DNA of 64,000 bases, taken from NCBI RefSeq assembly GCF_009870125.1, contig NC_046681.1, positions 10,491,001 through 10,555,000 on the forward strand, in the 5' to 3' direction. The notes beneath the pieces are model-generated. The model had not been told where the DNA came from and ran no database searches. It was given only the letters and a program-made list of their open reading frames with translations. The position numbers and the translations under genes were made by a program. The DNA is from Drosophila pseudoobscura. Taxonomy: Eukaryota > Arthropoda > Insecta > Diptera > Drosophilidae. Positions 1 to 11,374 of this stretch are shown here, piece by piece (position 1 is the first letter of the stretch; each line of letters starts with the position of its first letter).

Positions 1-384
1 ATTGTCACACACATTCATCTCCTCGATCTCTCCGTACTTGTCCTCGCATTCAACGAAAACGTCTTCGAAGAAGTTGTCATAATGCTCCTGCATTTCCTCG
101 TCTGATACATTGGCCACCAAATGTGACCCGTCCGCCGATTTGGCCGAGTTCTGCGGATTAACGTACAGATTCTGTAGGAGAACTGTTTGCGAAAATGTCG
201 GCTTGTTGTGTATGCGGGAGCATCGGTCTCCATGACGGCAGGCGCCAATTTTAAAGTAGAACGAGCAATTTACTCTGCAATTGCAAGCGTCAATTAGTCA
301 AAACACCAGGTACAGCAGAAGCGGAACCATGCTGACTTACTTGTCCTTTTCCGTGCCAAAAATGGATGCCAAATACTCCGCCAT
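1..384 (-). CDS. U2af38: U2 snRNP auxiliary factor small subunit (U2AF35 orthologue), 5' part
   Basis: This is the N-terminal 106 residues of the small U2AF subunit, which reads the AG at 3' splice sites in the nucleus as a heterodimer with the large subunit. Coding exon 1 is 384..341 (ATG 384-382, ending in GACAA before a GTAAGT donor). Exon 2 starts at 274 after TTGCAG and runs off the left edge. The spliced start reads MAEYLASIFGTEKDK, then VNCSFYFKIGACRHGDRC. The first CCCH zinc finger is intact (Cys18, Cys27, Cys33, His37), and the start of the atypical RRM (UHM) follows, with an MQEHYDNFFEDVF-type helix. The family has about 240-265 residues, so more than half lies outside the window. 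It diverges from Hop about 680 bp away. The intron is only 66 bp. Identification is by recognised family sequence; the missing half could not be checked. Confidence 0.95.
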
Positions 385-546
385 TACAGTGGAGCTGAAA
401 CGAAACTGCTTCTGGAAAACTGGTGTGCTTCAATTCGAGCTATGGTTGATTGACGCGAGACAATTTAAGTTCTTTCCTCCTTTTGTGTATTTTTTTCGCC
501 AGTTTTTCCAAATTTTCGCCTGCCGCACGTAAAAAAACAGCGTCTG

Positions 547-557
547 CAGTGTGACCG
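547..557 (-). promoter_or_regulatory. Motif 1 core-promoter element for U2af38
   Basis: The sequence CAGTGTGACCG is the reverse complement of CGGTCACACTG, the fly housekeeping Motif 1 (consensus YGGTCACACTR, bound by M1BP). It sits about 165 bp upstream of the U2af38 ATG and points toward that gene. The transcription start is inferred to lie close to it. Confidence 0.7.
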
Positions 558-575
558 AATTCAACTAGACATACG

Positions 576-880
576 GCCTTACTGTCAGAAATATACCGAG
601 ATATACCGTCTCATTTTCGAAATATACCGTAAATATACTGACGAATTCAAGTTCCATCATACATATTTCTCGTATCTGATATTCCGTCGAAATATTCTGG
701 CTAACTAAAACCCTTAGTTCTGCCCACATAATTTTAGGCCGTTAATGAATCAAGTTTTTACTTGACTGTCTTATTTTAAATACTTGCTTTTATTGGACCT
801 TGTCTACAAAAACGTTTTAGTAAAAAGTTTAGTAAAAAAAACGTAGAGATACTGAAACTGCTGAGGTATTTCTGAGGGCA
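576..880 (-). mobile_element. Short interspersed repeat between the U2af38 and Hop promoters
   Basis: Positions 576-680 carry several ATATACCG units (AGAAATATACCG, GAGATATACCG, GTAAATATACTGACG) followed by GAATTCAAGTTCCATCATAC. The reverse complement of 13104-13185 repeats the same order, including the non-periodic flank. The likeness continues, more diverged, to about 830 (GCCCACATAATTTTA, then TGCTTTTATT) and matches 12920-13100 read backwards. Two copies in opposite orientation with the same internal order make this an interspersed element, probably a non-autonomous transposon. No ORF is seen. The ends are not sharply defined. Confidence 0.65.
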
Positions 881-889
881 AGGGTCAGA

Positions 890-900
890 CGGTCACACTG
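890..900 (+). promoter_or_regulatory. Motif 1 core-promoter element for Hop
   Basis: CGGTCACACTG is an exact match to fly Motif 1, in the sense direction for Hop and 167 bp upstream of its ATG. It mirrors the antisense copy at 547-557, so the 680-bp spacer is a divergent housekeeping promoter pair. Confidence 0.75.
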
Positions 901-1066
901 ATTTTGCTTTCAAGGTATATTCGGAAAAAGGAAGGGTGCATAGCTTCTAGAAAAGTCGGCATTTTTTGTGAATTTTCGTGAAATTTCGGCCGAAACGAAA
1001 CAGCGTGTTCCAACAAGTTAAAAAAAAAAGAAGCGCATTAATAACATTACATCAGCGGTGAAAAGA

Positions 1067-2750
1067 ATGGAACAGGTAGGTGGAGTAACAGGACAAAGGA
1101 GAACATCCTTTTTACAGCCCTTGGGCCATTAGCAGGTGAATGAACTCAAGGAAAAGGGCAACACTGCCCTGAATGCCGAAAAATTTGACGAGGCTGTTGC
1201 AGCCTACACAGAAGCCATTGCCCTGGACAGCCAAAACCATGTTCTGTTCAGTAACCGGTCGGCCGCCTATGCCAAGGCAGGGAAATTTGCTGAGGCTTTG
1301 AAGGACGCCGAACAAACCATCGCCCTGAATCCCACCTGGCCGAAGGGATACTCGCGCAAGGGTGCCGCCGCAGCTGGCCTGCATGACTTCATGAAGGCCT
1401 TCGAGGCGTTCAACGAGGGTAAGTGGTTGAATCATCTCGTCTGGCCTCAACATAACCTCACTTTGACTTCCCCTCGACCGCCCCCGTCCTCCTTCCACTC
1501 GCATAGGCCTCAAGTACGATCCCACAAATGCAGTTCTGCTGCAGGGCCGTCAAGAGATCACCGCCTCAGTGCTTAGCTATATGCAGTCGCAGGGCGACAT
1601 TCCAATGGACATTGATCCACAGATGCCGCGAGCACGCCGGGCCCCCTCGCCACCACGTAGAACTGCCGAGCCGGCAAAGCCAGCCGAGCCTAGGGTGGAG
1701 GATATGAGCGAGGATGAAAAAAAGAAGTACTTTGCCAAGCTGGAGAAGGAGCTGGGCAATGCGGCGTACAAGAAGAAGGAATTTGATGATGCTCTCAAGC
1801 ACTACAATGCTGCCATCGAACATGATCCCACAGACATCACGTTCTACAACAACATTGCTGCGGTGTACTTTGAGCGCAAGGAGTACGAGGAGTGCATTAA
1901 GCAGTGCGAGAAAGGCATCGAGGTGGGCCGTGAAAACCGATCCGATTTCAAATTGATTGCCAAATCGTTTGCCCGCATCGGCAACACCTATCGCAAGCTT
2001 GAGAACTACAAGCAGGCCAAGATCTATTTTGAGAAGGCCATGTCCGAGCATCGGACGCCGGAGATCAAGACGTCGCTCAGCGAGATGGAGGCCAAAATCA
2101 AGGAGCAGGAGCGTCAGGCCTACATCAATCCTGAGAAGGCCGAGGAGGAGAAGGAGCAGGGCAATCACTTCTTCAAGAAGGGTGACTACAGCAATGCCGT
2201 CAAGCACTACTCGGAGGCCATCAAGCGCAATCCCGACGATCCTAAGCTGTATAGTAATCGTGCTGCCTGCTACACGAAGCTGGCCGCCTTTGATCTGGGT
2301 CTCAAGGATTGCGAGACTTGCATCAAGCTGGACGAGAAGTTTATTAAGGGGTACATACGCAAGGGAAAAATTCTACAAGGCATGCAGCAGACCTCTAAGG
2401 CTTCGGCTGCCTACCAGAAGGCGCTGGAACTCGACCCTAACAATGCCGAGGCCATCGAGGGCTACCGTCAGAGCTCGATGAACTTTCAACGCAATCCCCA
2501 AGAGGTGCTCAAGAATGCCATGTCGGATCCCGAAATTCAGCAGATCCTCAAAGACCCGGCCATGCGCATGATCCTCGAACAGATGCAGAACGATCCAAAT
2601 GCTGTGAAAGAGTAAGTTTTCGATTTATCACAAAATTGTTAACGAGTAGCTTTTCCTAATTGATATTTTTTTTACAGACACTTGCAGAATCCTGCAATCG
2701 CCGATAAGATAATGAAGCTGCTGGAATCAGGCATCATTCAGATACATTAG
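1067..2750 (+). CDS. Hop: Hsp70/Hsp90 organizing protein (STIP1/Sti1 family)
   Basis: Hop is a cytosolic co-chaperone that bridges Hsp70 and Hsp90 through TPR domains for client transfer. I reconstruct join(1067..1075, 1136..1418, 1507..2611, 2678..2750), 489 aa; all introns have GT-AG ends and exons join in frame. Exon 1 encodes only MEQ, and exon 2 continues VNELKEKGN, as in STIP1. TPR1 covers about residues 1-115. A Pro/Ala-rich linker (about 140-170) follows, then TPR2A (about 175-290), TPR2B (about 305-420), and a C-terminal DP-type domain (about 440-489) with the DPEIQQILKDPAMR motif. The DP1 domain found after TPR1 in yeast and human is absent, which matches my memory of Drosophila Hop (about 490 aa). 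Hop diverges from U2af38 and ends about 530 bp before the Pi3K21B promoter. Confidence 0.97.
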
Positions 2751-3139
2751 GCACTCCATATACACATACAAACAAACAAAACATATTGATAAACATTCAG
2801 GAGAAGAAAGAAAAGAAAACCAATAATACGCATTATACGAACCTTACTGCACCATTATGGCGCAAGCCTCATAACTAAACTATCGTTTACCAATTTATAA
2901 AGAGGAGGGCAAACACAAAAACAAACAAAAATTAACGCTAAACATTACCTTAGAAATCGCAACGCCTAAAACGCAGATCGACTATAACTACAACTAACTA
3001 AAGAAATTAATTACAAAACTGGAGTGTCTGCATAATTGATTTACGCAGATGGCTGGAGTAGGGCTCCATCCGCAAAATCCTTATTTTCTTACTACAATAT
3101 ATGCTGTAGCTTAGCTCTAAAATAAGTTTTTGAATGTAA

Positions 3140-3145
3140 AATAAA
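3140..3145 (+). terminator. Candidate poly(A) signal of Hop
   Basis: AATAAA lies 390 bp after the Hop stop and before the next promoter. The 3'UTR between (2751-3139) is A-rich, with no ORF or RNA gene seen. Confidence 0.45.
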
Positions 3146-3279
3146 TGAGTCAAAGAACGAGATTCCATTTGAATATTCCGCCCAAGTGTTGTACAGTCCT
3201 CTGATATGTCTACTATTTTCCACACGTTGAACAGCACCGCACGATTTCTTCTGAAAAAAATGGTGTGCCCATTTATATA

Positions 3280-3370
3280 TCGGTATATTTACGGTATATT
3301 TTGATAATGAGACGGTGTGTTTCGGTATATTTCTGTGGGAATCGATAACACTGGCCACACTGATCGATAA
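3280..3370 (+). promoter_or_regulatory. Pi3K21B promoter: GGTATATTT repeat module, two DREs and a Motif 1 variant
   Basis: Positions 3280-3333 hold four GGTATATT-type units (CGGTATATTTACGGTATATT, then TTCGGTATATTTCTG; one unit is degenerate), matching the core of the repeat at 576-680. Directly after come ATCGATAA (3341-3348, a DRE), TGGCCACACTG (3352-3362, one change from Motif 1) and a second ATCGATAA (3363-3370). This is a typical fly housekeeping core promoter. Transcription probably starts just downstream. Confidence 0.65.
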
Positions 3371-3816
3371 GTCCGCGTGCGATTGTGATTACTTTTTTTG
3401 TCGTCCAAAAGTGCCGTATAAAAATGTTTTAAGTTAACCCCACAAACCCGGCCATACCCAAAGCACTGAAGTAGCGAAATTGGACACAATAGTCGAAAAA
3501 CCAAACTCAAAACCATACGAATCCTGTACATCAACCATTATTTTAACCTGTGTCGTATTGCCGTAGTATTAGTGTGTGGTGGTGTATGTGTGCGCGTGTG
3601 TGTCTCCCCTCAGTCCGAATCGCGAAATCGAGAATAGAAAGATGTGTGTGCTGCTCCGGTAGTGGTAGTGTGGCGAGCTATAAGCGTGAAATTAACACAC
3701 CACAAGAAAATACACGAATCTAAATTCAATAATCGAAACTAAGCCGCCGCCAGTTAACCTCCTCCTGCTTCTTTCCCCCTCCTCCCACCCAGAGACAAAT
3801 AAAACAGCCAACACAA
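3371..3816 (+). other. Pi3K21B: Non-coding 5' leader exon of Pi3K21B (inferred)
   Basis: No long ORF lies here. The stretch ends in ACACAA followed by GTGAGT at 3817, a good donor, and the next exon begins after CTGCAG at 4270, giving a 453-bp intron in the leader. Start and donor are inferred from motifs only. The intron contains a short GA-rich run near 4012-4030. Confidence 0.5.
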
Positions 3817-4298
3817 GTGAGTACCTAAATCATCGTCGCCCCCCCCTCGCTTCAGGGTTGCTCAAGATGGCACGGACGGCATGGCCAGAGCGAGAGCGCT
3901 TGGCAACAAGCGAGAGCCGGGACGCCACTATAGTCGCTTACATGTGTAGCGTACTATTGCATATCGTACTATCTGTGAGAGGTTTTTGGGGCTGAGATCT
4001 CATTTGCTTAGAGAGAGAGGGAGAGAGAGTTTGGTTGGAGATATCTTTTGTGGATTGTGAAGTGTAGTCTTTTGGGTTGAAACCCCGTAATATGATTTGA
4101 AGAGTTCGTGTTTTGAGATCTGTAGATTTCTGTAGATTGTATTTTGTGTTGAAGATCTCTTAACTTCTGCTCAGAGTTCATTCTATCGAATTGAATGTTA
4201 ACTTTTCAATCTTTTGTCAATTTTTCCTTACAACCTTACAATTATATGCTTTTATCTTTTTCGCTGCAGTGCAACCCTCGCCGCTGCATTACTCGACG

Positions 4299-7200
4299 AT
4301 GCGGCCCCAGGCTCCCGGATCGCTGGTCGATCCCTACGAGGACGAACTTCGCATGGCGCCCTGGTATTGGGGGCAAATCACACGCGAGGAGGCAAAGAAT
4401 ATACTGCACGGAATGCCCGATGGCAGCTTCCTGGTGCGCGATGCGCTCTCCAAGAAGGGGGAATACACACTGACACTGATGAAGGACGGAAACGAGAAGC
4501 TGATAAAGATCTGCCACATCAATGGCATGTACGGGTTCATTGAGAAGAAACTGTTCAATTCGGTGGTGGATATGGTCAACTTTTACAAGGCCAACTCCCT
4601 GAATATGTACAACAAGACGCTGGACATAATGCTGAGCCATCCGATTGTGCGAACCTACGAGGAGGATGACGCCCATCCACATGGGGATCTTGGACTGCTG
4701 AGCAACGAGTTTATACGCACATCGCAGATGCTGCAGCAGCTGGAACAGAACCTCGATCAGAAGAAGAACTCCTTCAATGCCATTCGGGAGGAGCTGCAGG
4801 AAAAGAAGCTCCATCAGGGCGTGTTTGGGAATGCCGAGAAGATATTTCGCGATCAAATCAAACTCAACGAATCGGTGATGAAGACACCCGCCGCCGCAGA
4901 GAGCAGTGCCCCTGAAAGCGGAGGAGCATCAGCACTCGGGACGGCCGCTGGTACGGCTGGGACCTCCGCTTCGGCCTGCAGCAACAATGCCAATACCCGA
5001 CAGAGCCTCCAGGAGAACCAGGCCCATCTCCTCGCTCTACTCGAAGTCATGCAGGAGAAGATGCAACAGCTGAACCACTACATGGAGTGCAAGAAGAAGG
5101 AGGAGCTGCTGCTCGAGCGTCAGATCAATGCCACCAAGCCCGAGCTGCAGATGCTGCAGTTGCGCAAGGACAAATATATTGAGTAAGTGCTAAAATGCTT
5201 CAACCCGAACACGCTGACGTCATTTAATGTGTAAGCTCTTTCCAAGTGGTTTGCTGATTAGCGTGGCGCAGTGGAGCCAGCAACCAGGCGACAGACTGAC
5301 AGACACAGTCATAGAAGACCTCTTCTATTCGATTGTCTGTACCTCTGAGTCTCTGTCTGTCTGTGTGTTGCTGTCTCTGGCCTGGCCTGGCCCGGGCTGG
5401 CCTGTGCACTCGGCGGTAACATGCACTGCAGTTTGCAGTTTTCGCCAGCCACTGAGGGAATGTAAATGCACAAAATTCATCGGTCGGACGCTCGGTTCTG
5501 GCTCATTTTACACGCGGCAGCAGTCGACAGACAGACGTTCGCTCATTTCGAACAGCCGGCGGCCGGCAGCTAGCCAGTCAGCCAGTCAGCCAGTCCCAAA
5601 AGTCTGACCGATACCGATGATAATGGCATAACATTGTTTGGTTTGGCTTTGGTTTTTGGCCACGCCAGCAGCAACAGCAACAGCGCTATAGCCATGCATG
5701 GGGTCTACGTGCCTGGAGAGCCTTTAGCTGGAAACCCCTCTTTATATGTATATATTGTATATATCTTTAGTCGGGTCCGCTAAGCGAGTATATCGGTGTC
5801 TCCTATCGCATAGCGACCCCTCGCTTTGGGGCGGAAAATCCCAATTTACCTTGGGGAGGAGTCTAGTCCCCTCTCTTATCATTCATTTGATTAGAAAGTC
5901 TCTTGGATTCCAATTTCTTTGCGGGAACCCTTTATCGCTTGACCATATAAAATGATAATATATAATACATATACATATGTACAAGTATAGACTCTTCTTT
6001 CTTTTTTTTTCCTCTTTCTCACATCAAGGTCGTATTTATCATAAATGGCAATTGTTTTTTTTTTTTTTTAAAGGAGAGCCCTTTTATCGCAATAACTTGC
6101 ACATATTTACAGGATTGTAGTCAAGGTCGAGGTTTTTTATATAAGGAAGAATTTATGGAAAATTTCCAGAGCATTTTATTGAGGTTTTTATAATTTACCC
6201 CATAAACAGAGTCTGTCTTTAATGAAAATACTCCTCTTTTTCCAATCCTTTCACTCGATCTTACAGTTTCTTTCCATGCACACATCCCTTTATGATATTC
6301 CAATGGATCTACATAGTACATCTTAAGATTCTAATACATATCCGTAGTTAATCTTGAAACAACCCTTTTTCCAACTAAATTTTAATCGAAATATCTCCAT
6401 TTCCATTAGATATTTGTACGAAAACCTTCCTTGCCTATTTATTCGAAACCAATTTGCTATCTTTATTAGTTTACGATTAGAAACACTTGTCCACTTCTCT
6501 TGGATTCAACTAATTCTTGAATTTAATAATACATAGCAACAGTCGTTAACTTTACAGTGTAGTACGTCATCATTTCTATGGGCATTACTTAGACTGTGGC
6601 CCGGACAAATGAACGAATGACTAGCCCAAAAAAAGAGGCAGTCTCTGACTGTTAGATAAGGTAATAGAGCCGAGTGACATTTTGCTAAAGATAGCTTTCC
6701 TTATCAGGCTTTAAAAGTTTGCCAAGTGCTGTCTCTTATGTACTACTTACATAGGGAAGACACATTCATGTACATAAATATATTGAACCAAATGTATAAT
6801 GTGCTTTTTTTTGCAAAAGAAAACGATAAGAAACAAAGATTAGGGACCGTCAATGGCGATAAGAAAAAAAAACTTCGGTTGAGGGGGGAGGGCAGACCAC
6901 TTGGCTGGGTCTGGGACTGGGAATTCGACTGGGCTGCATCATTAGATAGTAGATTCAATAGTCACCCAATATTAATCTCCATCGTTCTTTGGGGTTCGTT
7001 TCCGATTCTTGATTTAGTCGCTCCAGAAGATATTTTTGATATGATGGAACCTAGTCCACCTATCGCTTATCTCTTGCGTGAATCACTTAGTGCCGATAGG
7101 AGCCGCGCACCACCGTTGCGTTAGCAAAGAACAAAGCCCCAGCCGAAACCCAGAGGTCTAGACGAGCGTAGACTTAACGGCGGCAGCGTTATTCATCCCA

Positions 7201-8421
7201 ACATTTATCGCCGCAGTTTCGAATCCAGTTGAAATTTCTGCCGCCATCTTCCTATAAAGAGCGACAGTAGGCTAAAGACAGAATTATTCCTCAATTAGTG
7301 TTTGTTGAATTAGCACAACCCTCGAAGAAGTGATATTTCGATCAAATATTCTTGAAGTATAAACAAAAATGAAGTAAATTATATACAGAGATATCAGAAA
7401 ACTTACGATCGAGTGAGCCTCCAGAAATCGTTTGGAAGATCGTGCTTATGGAAGAAAGATTCTGTTAATCCTGATATGAAGTATCTTCGATCTACATCAA
7501 AAAGAAGGATTATTTCTTTTTATGGAGCATTGATATACAAAATAGTAGATTATATCATTTAGAAGAAAATATATCCATAAAACACATACAAAAATTATAG
7601 AAATGGTATAGGTTTTCTTGAGGATAATAATCTTAATAATTGACAAGTGCTTTATAGACATTTTATTGGCGATTTTCCTTTGTAATCTTCGAATCTATAA
7701 TATTAGATCACTATCTCTAAAACTATATTCAAACAATCTCTCTAACTCCTCCCTTCTCCTATCTCTCTCTTGGTTTCTTAGGCGCCTGAAAGGATTCAAT
7801 CTCACGGATGACGATCTGAATGCCATACTCGAGATGGGTTTCGCGAACTGGCGGCAACAGTACGAGAGTGTCTTGAATTTGCCACACAGGAACGAGTCCT
7901 ACTGGTTCCTGAAGGATGCAACGCGTCGTGATGCCGAGGAGCTGCTCCGCGGCTCACCCTCTGGAACCTTCCTCATCCGTGCCCGCAATGCCGGCCACTA
8001 TGCGCTGTCGATTGTGTGCAAGGGCAATGTTCAGCATTGCATCATCTATGAGACGGAGAGTGGCTTTGGTTTTGCGGCACCCTACAACATCTATCCCACG
8101 CTTAAGAAGCTCGTGGAGCACTATGCCACAAATTCGCTGGAGGAGCACAACGACACGCTGACCACGACGCTGCGACTGCCTGTGTACTACTGGGAGCAGA
8201 ACAGGGCCCAGATACTCGAAGAGCTGGAGATGGAACGAGAGCAAGAGGCAGAGGCGGCGGCGGCTTCGGCACAGACATCGCTGGGCAGCAGCAGCACCAG
8301 CACCAGCAGTGCGCCCATACCGACGCCCAGGGCACGTTCTGATCAGGATCAGGTGGATGGTGGGGAAACGGAGACGCCACCGGCCTCAATTTCGCCATCA
8401 AATTTTAGCACATCGCAGTAG
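4299..8421 (+). CDS. Pi3K21B: PI3-kinase regulatory/adaptor subunit p60
   Basis: This is the adaptor that holds the class IA PI3-kinase catalytic subunit (Dp110) and recruits it to phosphotyrosine sites, for example below the insulin receptor, to make PIP3 at the membrane. I reconstruct join(4299..5182, 7782..8421), 507 aa; D. melanogaster p60 is about this size. The N-terminal SH2 (about 22-115) has the phosphotyrosine-binding Arg in FLVRDA (Arg47). The inter-SH2 coiled coil (about 140-335) is broken by an Ala/Ser/Gly-rich insert near 195-235. The C-terminal SH2 (about 336-430) has FLIRAR, and a Ser/Thr/Pro/Glu tail follows. There is no SH3 or BH domain, so it resembles p55-type adaptors. 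The ATG at 4299 is chosen because the open frame farther 5' lies in an intron (acceptor CTGCAG at 4269). Confidence 0.96.
5183..7781 (+). other. Coding-region intron of Pi3K21B
   Basis: This 2.6 kb intron has a GTAAGT donor and a TTTCTTAG acceptor; the split codon GA/G joins in frame. It is AT-rich with TA runs near 5740-5970, poly-T near 6050-6070 and a CAGC/GCCA-rich stretch at 5540-5600. I see no gene or RNA in it. Confidence 0.85.
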
Positions 8422-8430
8422 ACACGCCCC

Positions 8431-8461
<31 letters not shown>

Positions 8462-8618
8462 AAAGCCCTTAACCTCACAGGCTAGCTATCGTATCTATAT
8501 CTATCTCTATATCTCTCTCTAACCTCTCGCGCTCCGCTATAAAGCTATATATCTCTCTATCTCTATGTGTATATTCGATATATATATATATATATATATG
8601 TGTATATATGTATATATA

Positions 8619-8668
<50 letters not shown>

Positions 8669-11000
8669 TTCGTATATAAATATTTTGTTGTCGTGTGATG
8701 GATGGGATGGCGTTGCAGTACAACTGCTTCGGGGACCATCCCCCAAAAAAGAAAGAACGGAAAACCCATGCTCCAGAATAATAACAATGTTTTGGTGATC
8801 ATATTGATGTTGTTTAAACTTTATATATACATATACGTATGTGTATATCCATTTTTTGTAATACTGCATTTCGCGTGATAATTGATACGTCAAGCATCTG
8901 TTGTATCTGTTGTAACCCCTCACCTGCCCCCACTACATGTCCCTGCTACAAACCACACCCTTTCCTGCTCCTTAATTACATTGTTATCACGCTGCGCGTT
9001 GCCGTCATCATCGAGTGGGAGGGTTATATATATTTATACAGTAGGTATGTATGCATGTTGGGGAGGTGACCCCCTCTAGGAGATATCCGAAGAAATTCTA
9101 CGATATTTCTTCAAACCATTTTGTCGCGTGTTAATGTAAATATAGTACTTGCTGCGGAAACAAAGAACACAGAGAGAGAGACATTTTTGAAATCAGGTTA
9201 CGGTTTTGATAACCTTATAGACCTTGACCAGCACTCCCTCCCCCGCCACCTCCTCACAGCCTGTGCCCGCTGGGCCATGGGCCCTCTAATATTTGTTGTT
9301 ATATTATGATTGATTTTGATGTAGTTTTAAGTAAAGTTTACGTATGTTTAAACGATGTGATCACTCGATTGTTGCTAAAATAGTAATTTCCTTTAAACAT
9401 TATGAATACATATATATATAAATATATATTATTTTTTTTTTTAAATAAGAACACACCCACACAAACCCCACACAGGAAAAGATTCAGAAACAAAACAAAA
9501 GAATACAAATGTAAAAAAAGGCACCCAGAGGAACAACAACAAAAAGCAACAAAAAAAACAGTGCAATCGGCAAAAAAAAAACCGCTGCTTGAGTACTTTT
9601 AAGTACAAAGTTTTTAAAAGATAGATTTATATTTGAGTGCAATTTCTGTTATGTCCAAAAGATACACATACACACAGACACACACACACACAATTTGAGT
9701 GCAATTTCTATATAATGGCAAGTTATATAGCCACCCGTTGTTGTTCCCCCGTTTGTGATGGCTGGGAAAGGGTATACAGACTTCGGCCTGGCCCCCAAAA
9801 CTTATGTTCTCTTGTGCCACCCTTAATGTTCGTTCGAACTCGAATTGGATCACCTCTTTCGTGCTTCCTGTTATGCATTGCATTCTATTTCTCCTTTCGC
9901 TTCGCTTTCGAAATCGAATCGAATCGAATCGATCATACATTCTCCCCTTGGCTAATCGAAATCGTAATCGAATCGATCACACACACACACCCACACACAA
10001 AACACACGAGCGTCTTTCAAATATTTCTCTTTATAGTATATATAGTATATATTAAAAAAGTTATTCTCTATATACCTTATGCCTATATGTAACTCTTAAT
10101 TTACGTTTAATTTATTTAATTTGTAATTTGTGTTTCATTAAATTTTGCTTAAATTCTATGAGATTTCGGCGGATCGGATCTCGTACGTTGTAGTATTTAT
10201 AAGTTTTAAAATTAGTTTTTTAACAAAACATACAAAAATTACGTTTCAACAAACACACAAAAAAAGAAACAAATACCAATACGTAGAAGAACCAGATTAG
10301 ATGTGTTCTAATCATGATTGATGCGCAATCAATCATGCTGATAAATGATGATGACGTTTTTTTTGCCATACCATACCATACCATACCCTTCCCCCGCCCC
10401 CTTCAATGTTAGATGGAAATATTTGTGAATTTTTCGGTTGTTTGTGACTCTCCAATTCTGTCTTTGCGATTTTCATTCAGAGCAGAAGAGGAATACAAAC
10501 AAAAGTTAAAAAGAGAACAGAAAACAGAGAACAGAATACAGAGAAGGAAACAAAACGAAACGAAGAAAATAAAAAGGAATGATAAAAACTAAATGTGAAA
10601 CGAATTGCAAATTTGTTGTATTTTTTTATATGAATATATATATAGTATATTGATATATATGTATATGTATATGTGTATCTGTACGAGTATAACCCGCATA
10701 CATGCCCATTAAATATGTATGCCATTTAGAATGCTATATGTTATAGATCATAAGGCTATATGTTGTAGATCTTTAAGCGCTAACAGCAAAAGCAACAACC
10801 ACAACAACAACAACAACAACAAACAATTTTTGTAGTAGTTTTTTAAAAGAATCAACAAAAAAAAGGAAAAAAAACTATGTATGTATTTGTATTTGTGTCT
10901 AAACCCGAATGTTCGTAAATAACACAAAAGCAAAAAGGAACGAAACAATAATAAAATGAATGAAAAACAAGACAAAATCGTCTCAGTGAACCGTCGAATC
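8422..11000 (+). other. Pi3K21B 3' flank / probable long 3'UTR, low complexity
   Basis: No supportable coding region. It contains CA repeats just after the stop (8429-8455) and again near 9670-9690 and 9978-10000, A-rich tracts (9430-9600), repeated CATAC near 10365-10387, and CAA repeats near 10790-10830. An AATAAA near 10950 could be a distal poly(A) signal; the true 3' end of the transcript cannot be set from sequence alone. Confidence 0.5.
8575..8672. repeat. TA/TATG dinucleotide microsatellite
   Basis: About 95 bp of almost pure alternating TA with a few TG and CG steps, preceded by TCTATATC-type repeats from 8490. It lies in the Pi3K21B 3' flank. Apparent ORFs here (Ile/Tyr runs) are repeat artefacts. 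Confidence 0.95.
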
Positions 11001-11185
11001 ATTCTACTATATAAACATCAAGAAATTCTGAAAATACGCTTTCAAATAACATAGTTCGAATACGGAATAGGAGCTCCACTCCACTCGTTTTTGGTCTTCG
11101 TTCAGCATTTAACAACATTCTGGAAGGTATCTGGTGCGGTACGAGTACTGCTTTTTTCTGTATTCTCGGCATTGGGTGTCGTCTT

Positions 11186-11374
11186 TCAATGAACCAACCC
11201 TCCTCCCATCTCGGCAATCATCGTCGTCGTCAGTCGTCCGTCATCCATCGATGCATTCTGCTGAGCTTGCCGAAATGTCCAAAAAATCACGCGCTGTCCA
11301 GTGGAACTGTATGGAATGACCACGAGCTGGAGCATGCATAGCAGGAGTGGTGTGATGCCAACCCAATTAGCCAT
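11186..11374 (-). CDS. Candidate small secreted peptide, 62 aa (weak)
   Basis: Not recognised. The ORF starts with a hydrophobic stretch that could be a signal peptide (MANWVGITPLLLCMLQLVVI, then PYSST), followed by a short polar part and a stop. A possible acceptor (CCTAGCAG) lies about 8 bp upstream of the ATG. The start of another minus-strand frame (10999-11217) overlaps its 3' end, so a frameshift or second exon is possible. With no family match it may be chance. It would be convergent with Pi3K21B. Confidence 0.22.
   Translation of the reverse strand: MANWVGITPLLLCMLQLVVIPYSSTGQRVIFWTFRQAQQNASMDDGRLTTTMIAEMGGGLVH

Noticed and set aside
8475..8923. Long Ile/Tyr-rich ORFs
   Set aside because: Translation of a TA microsatellite.
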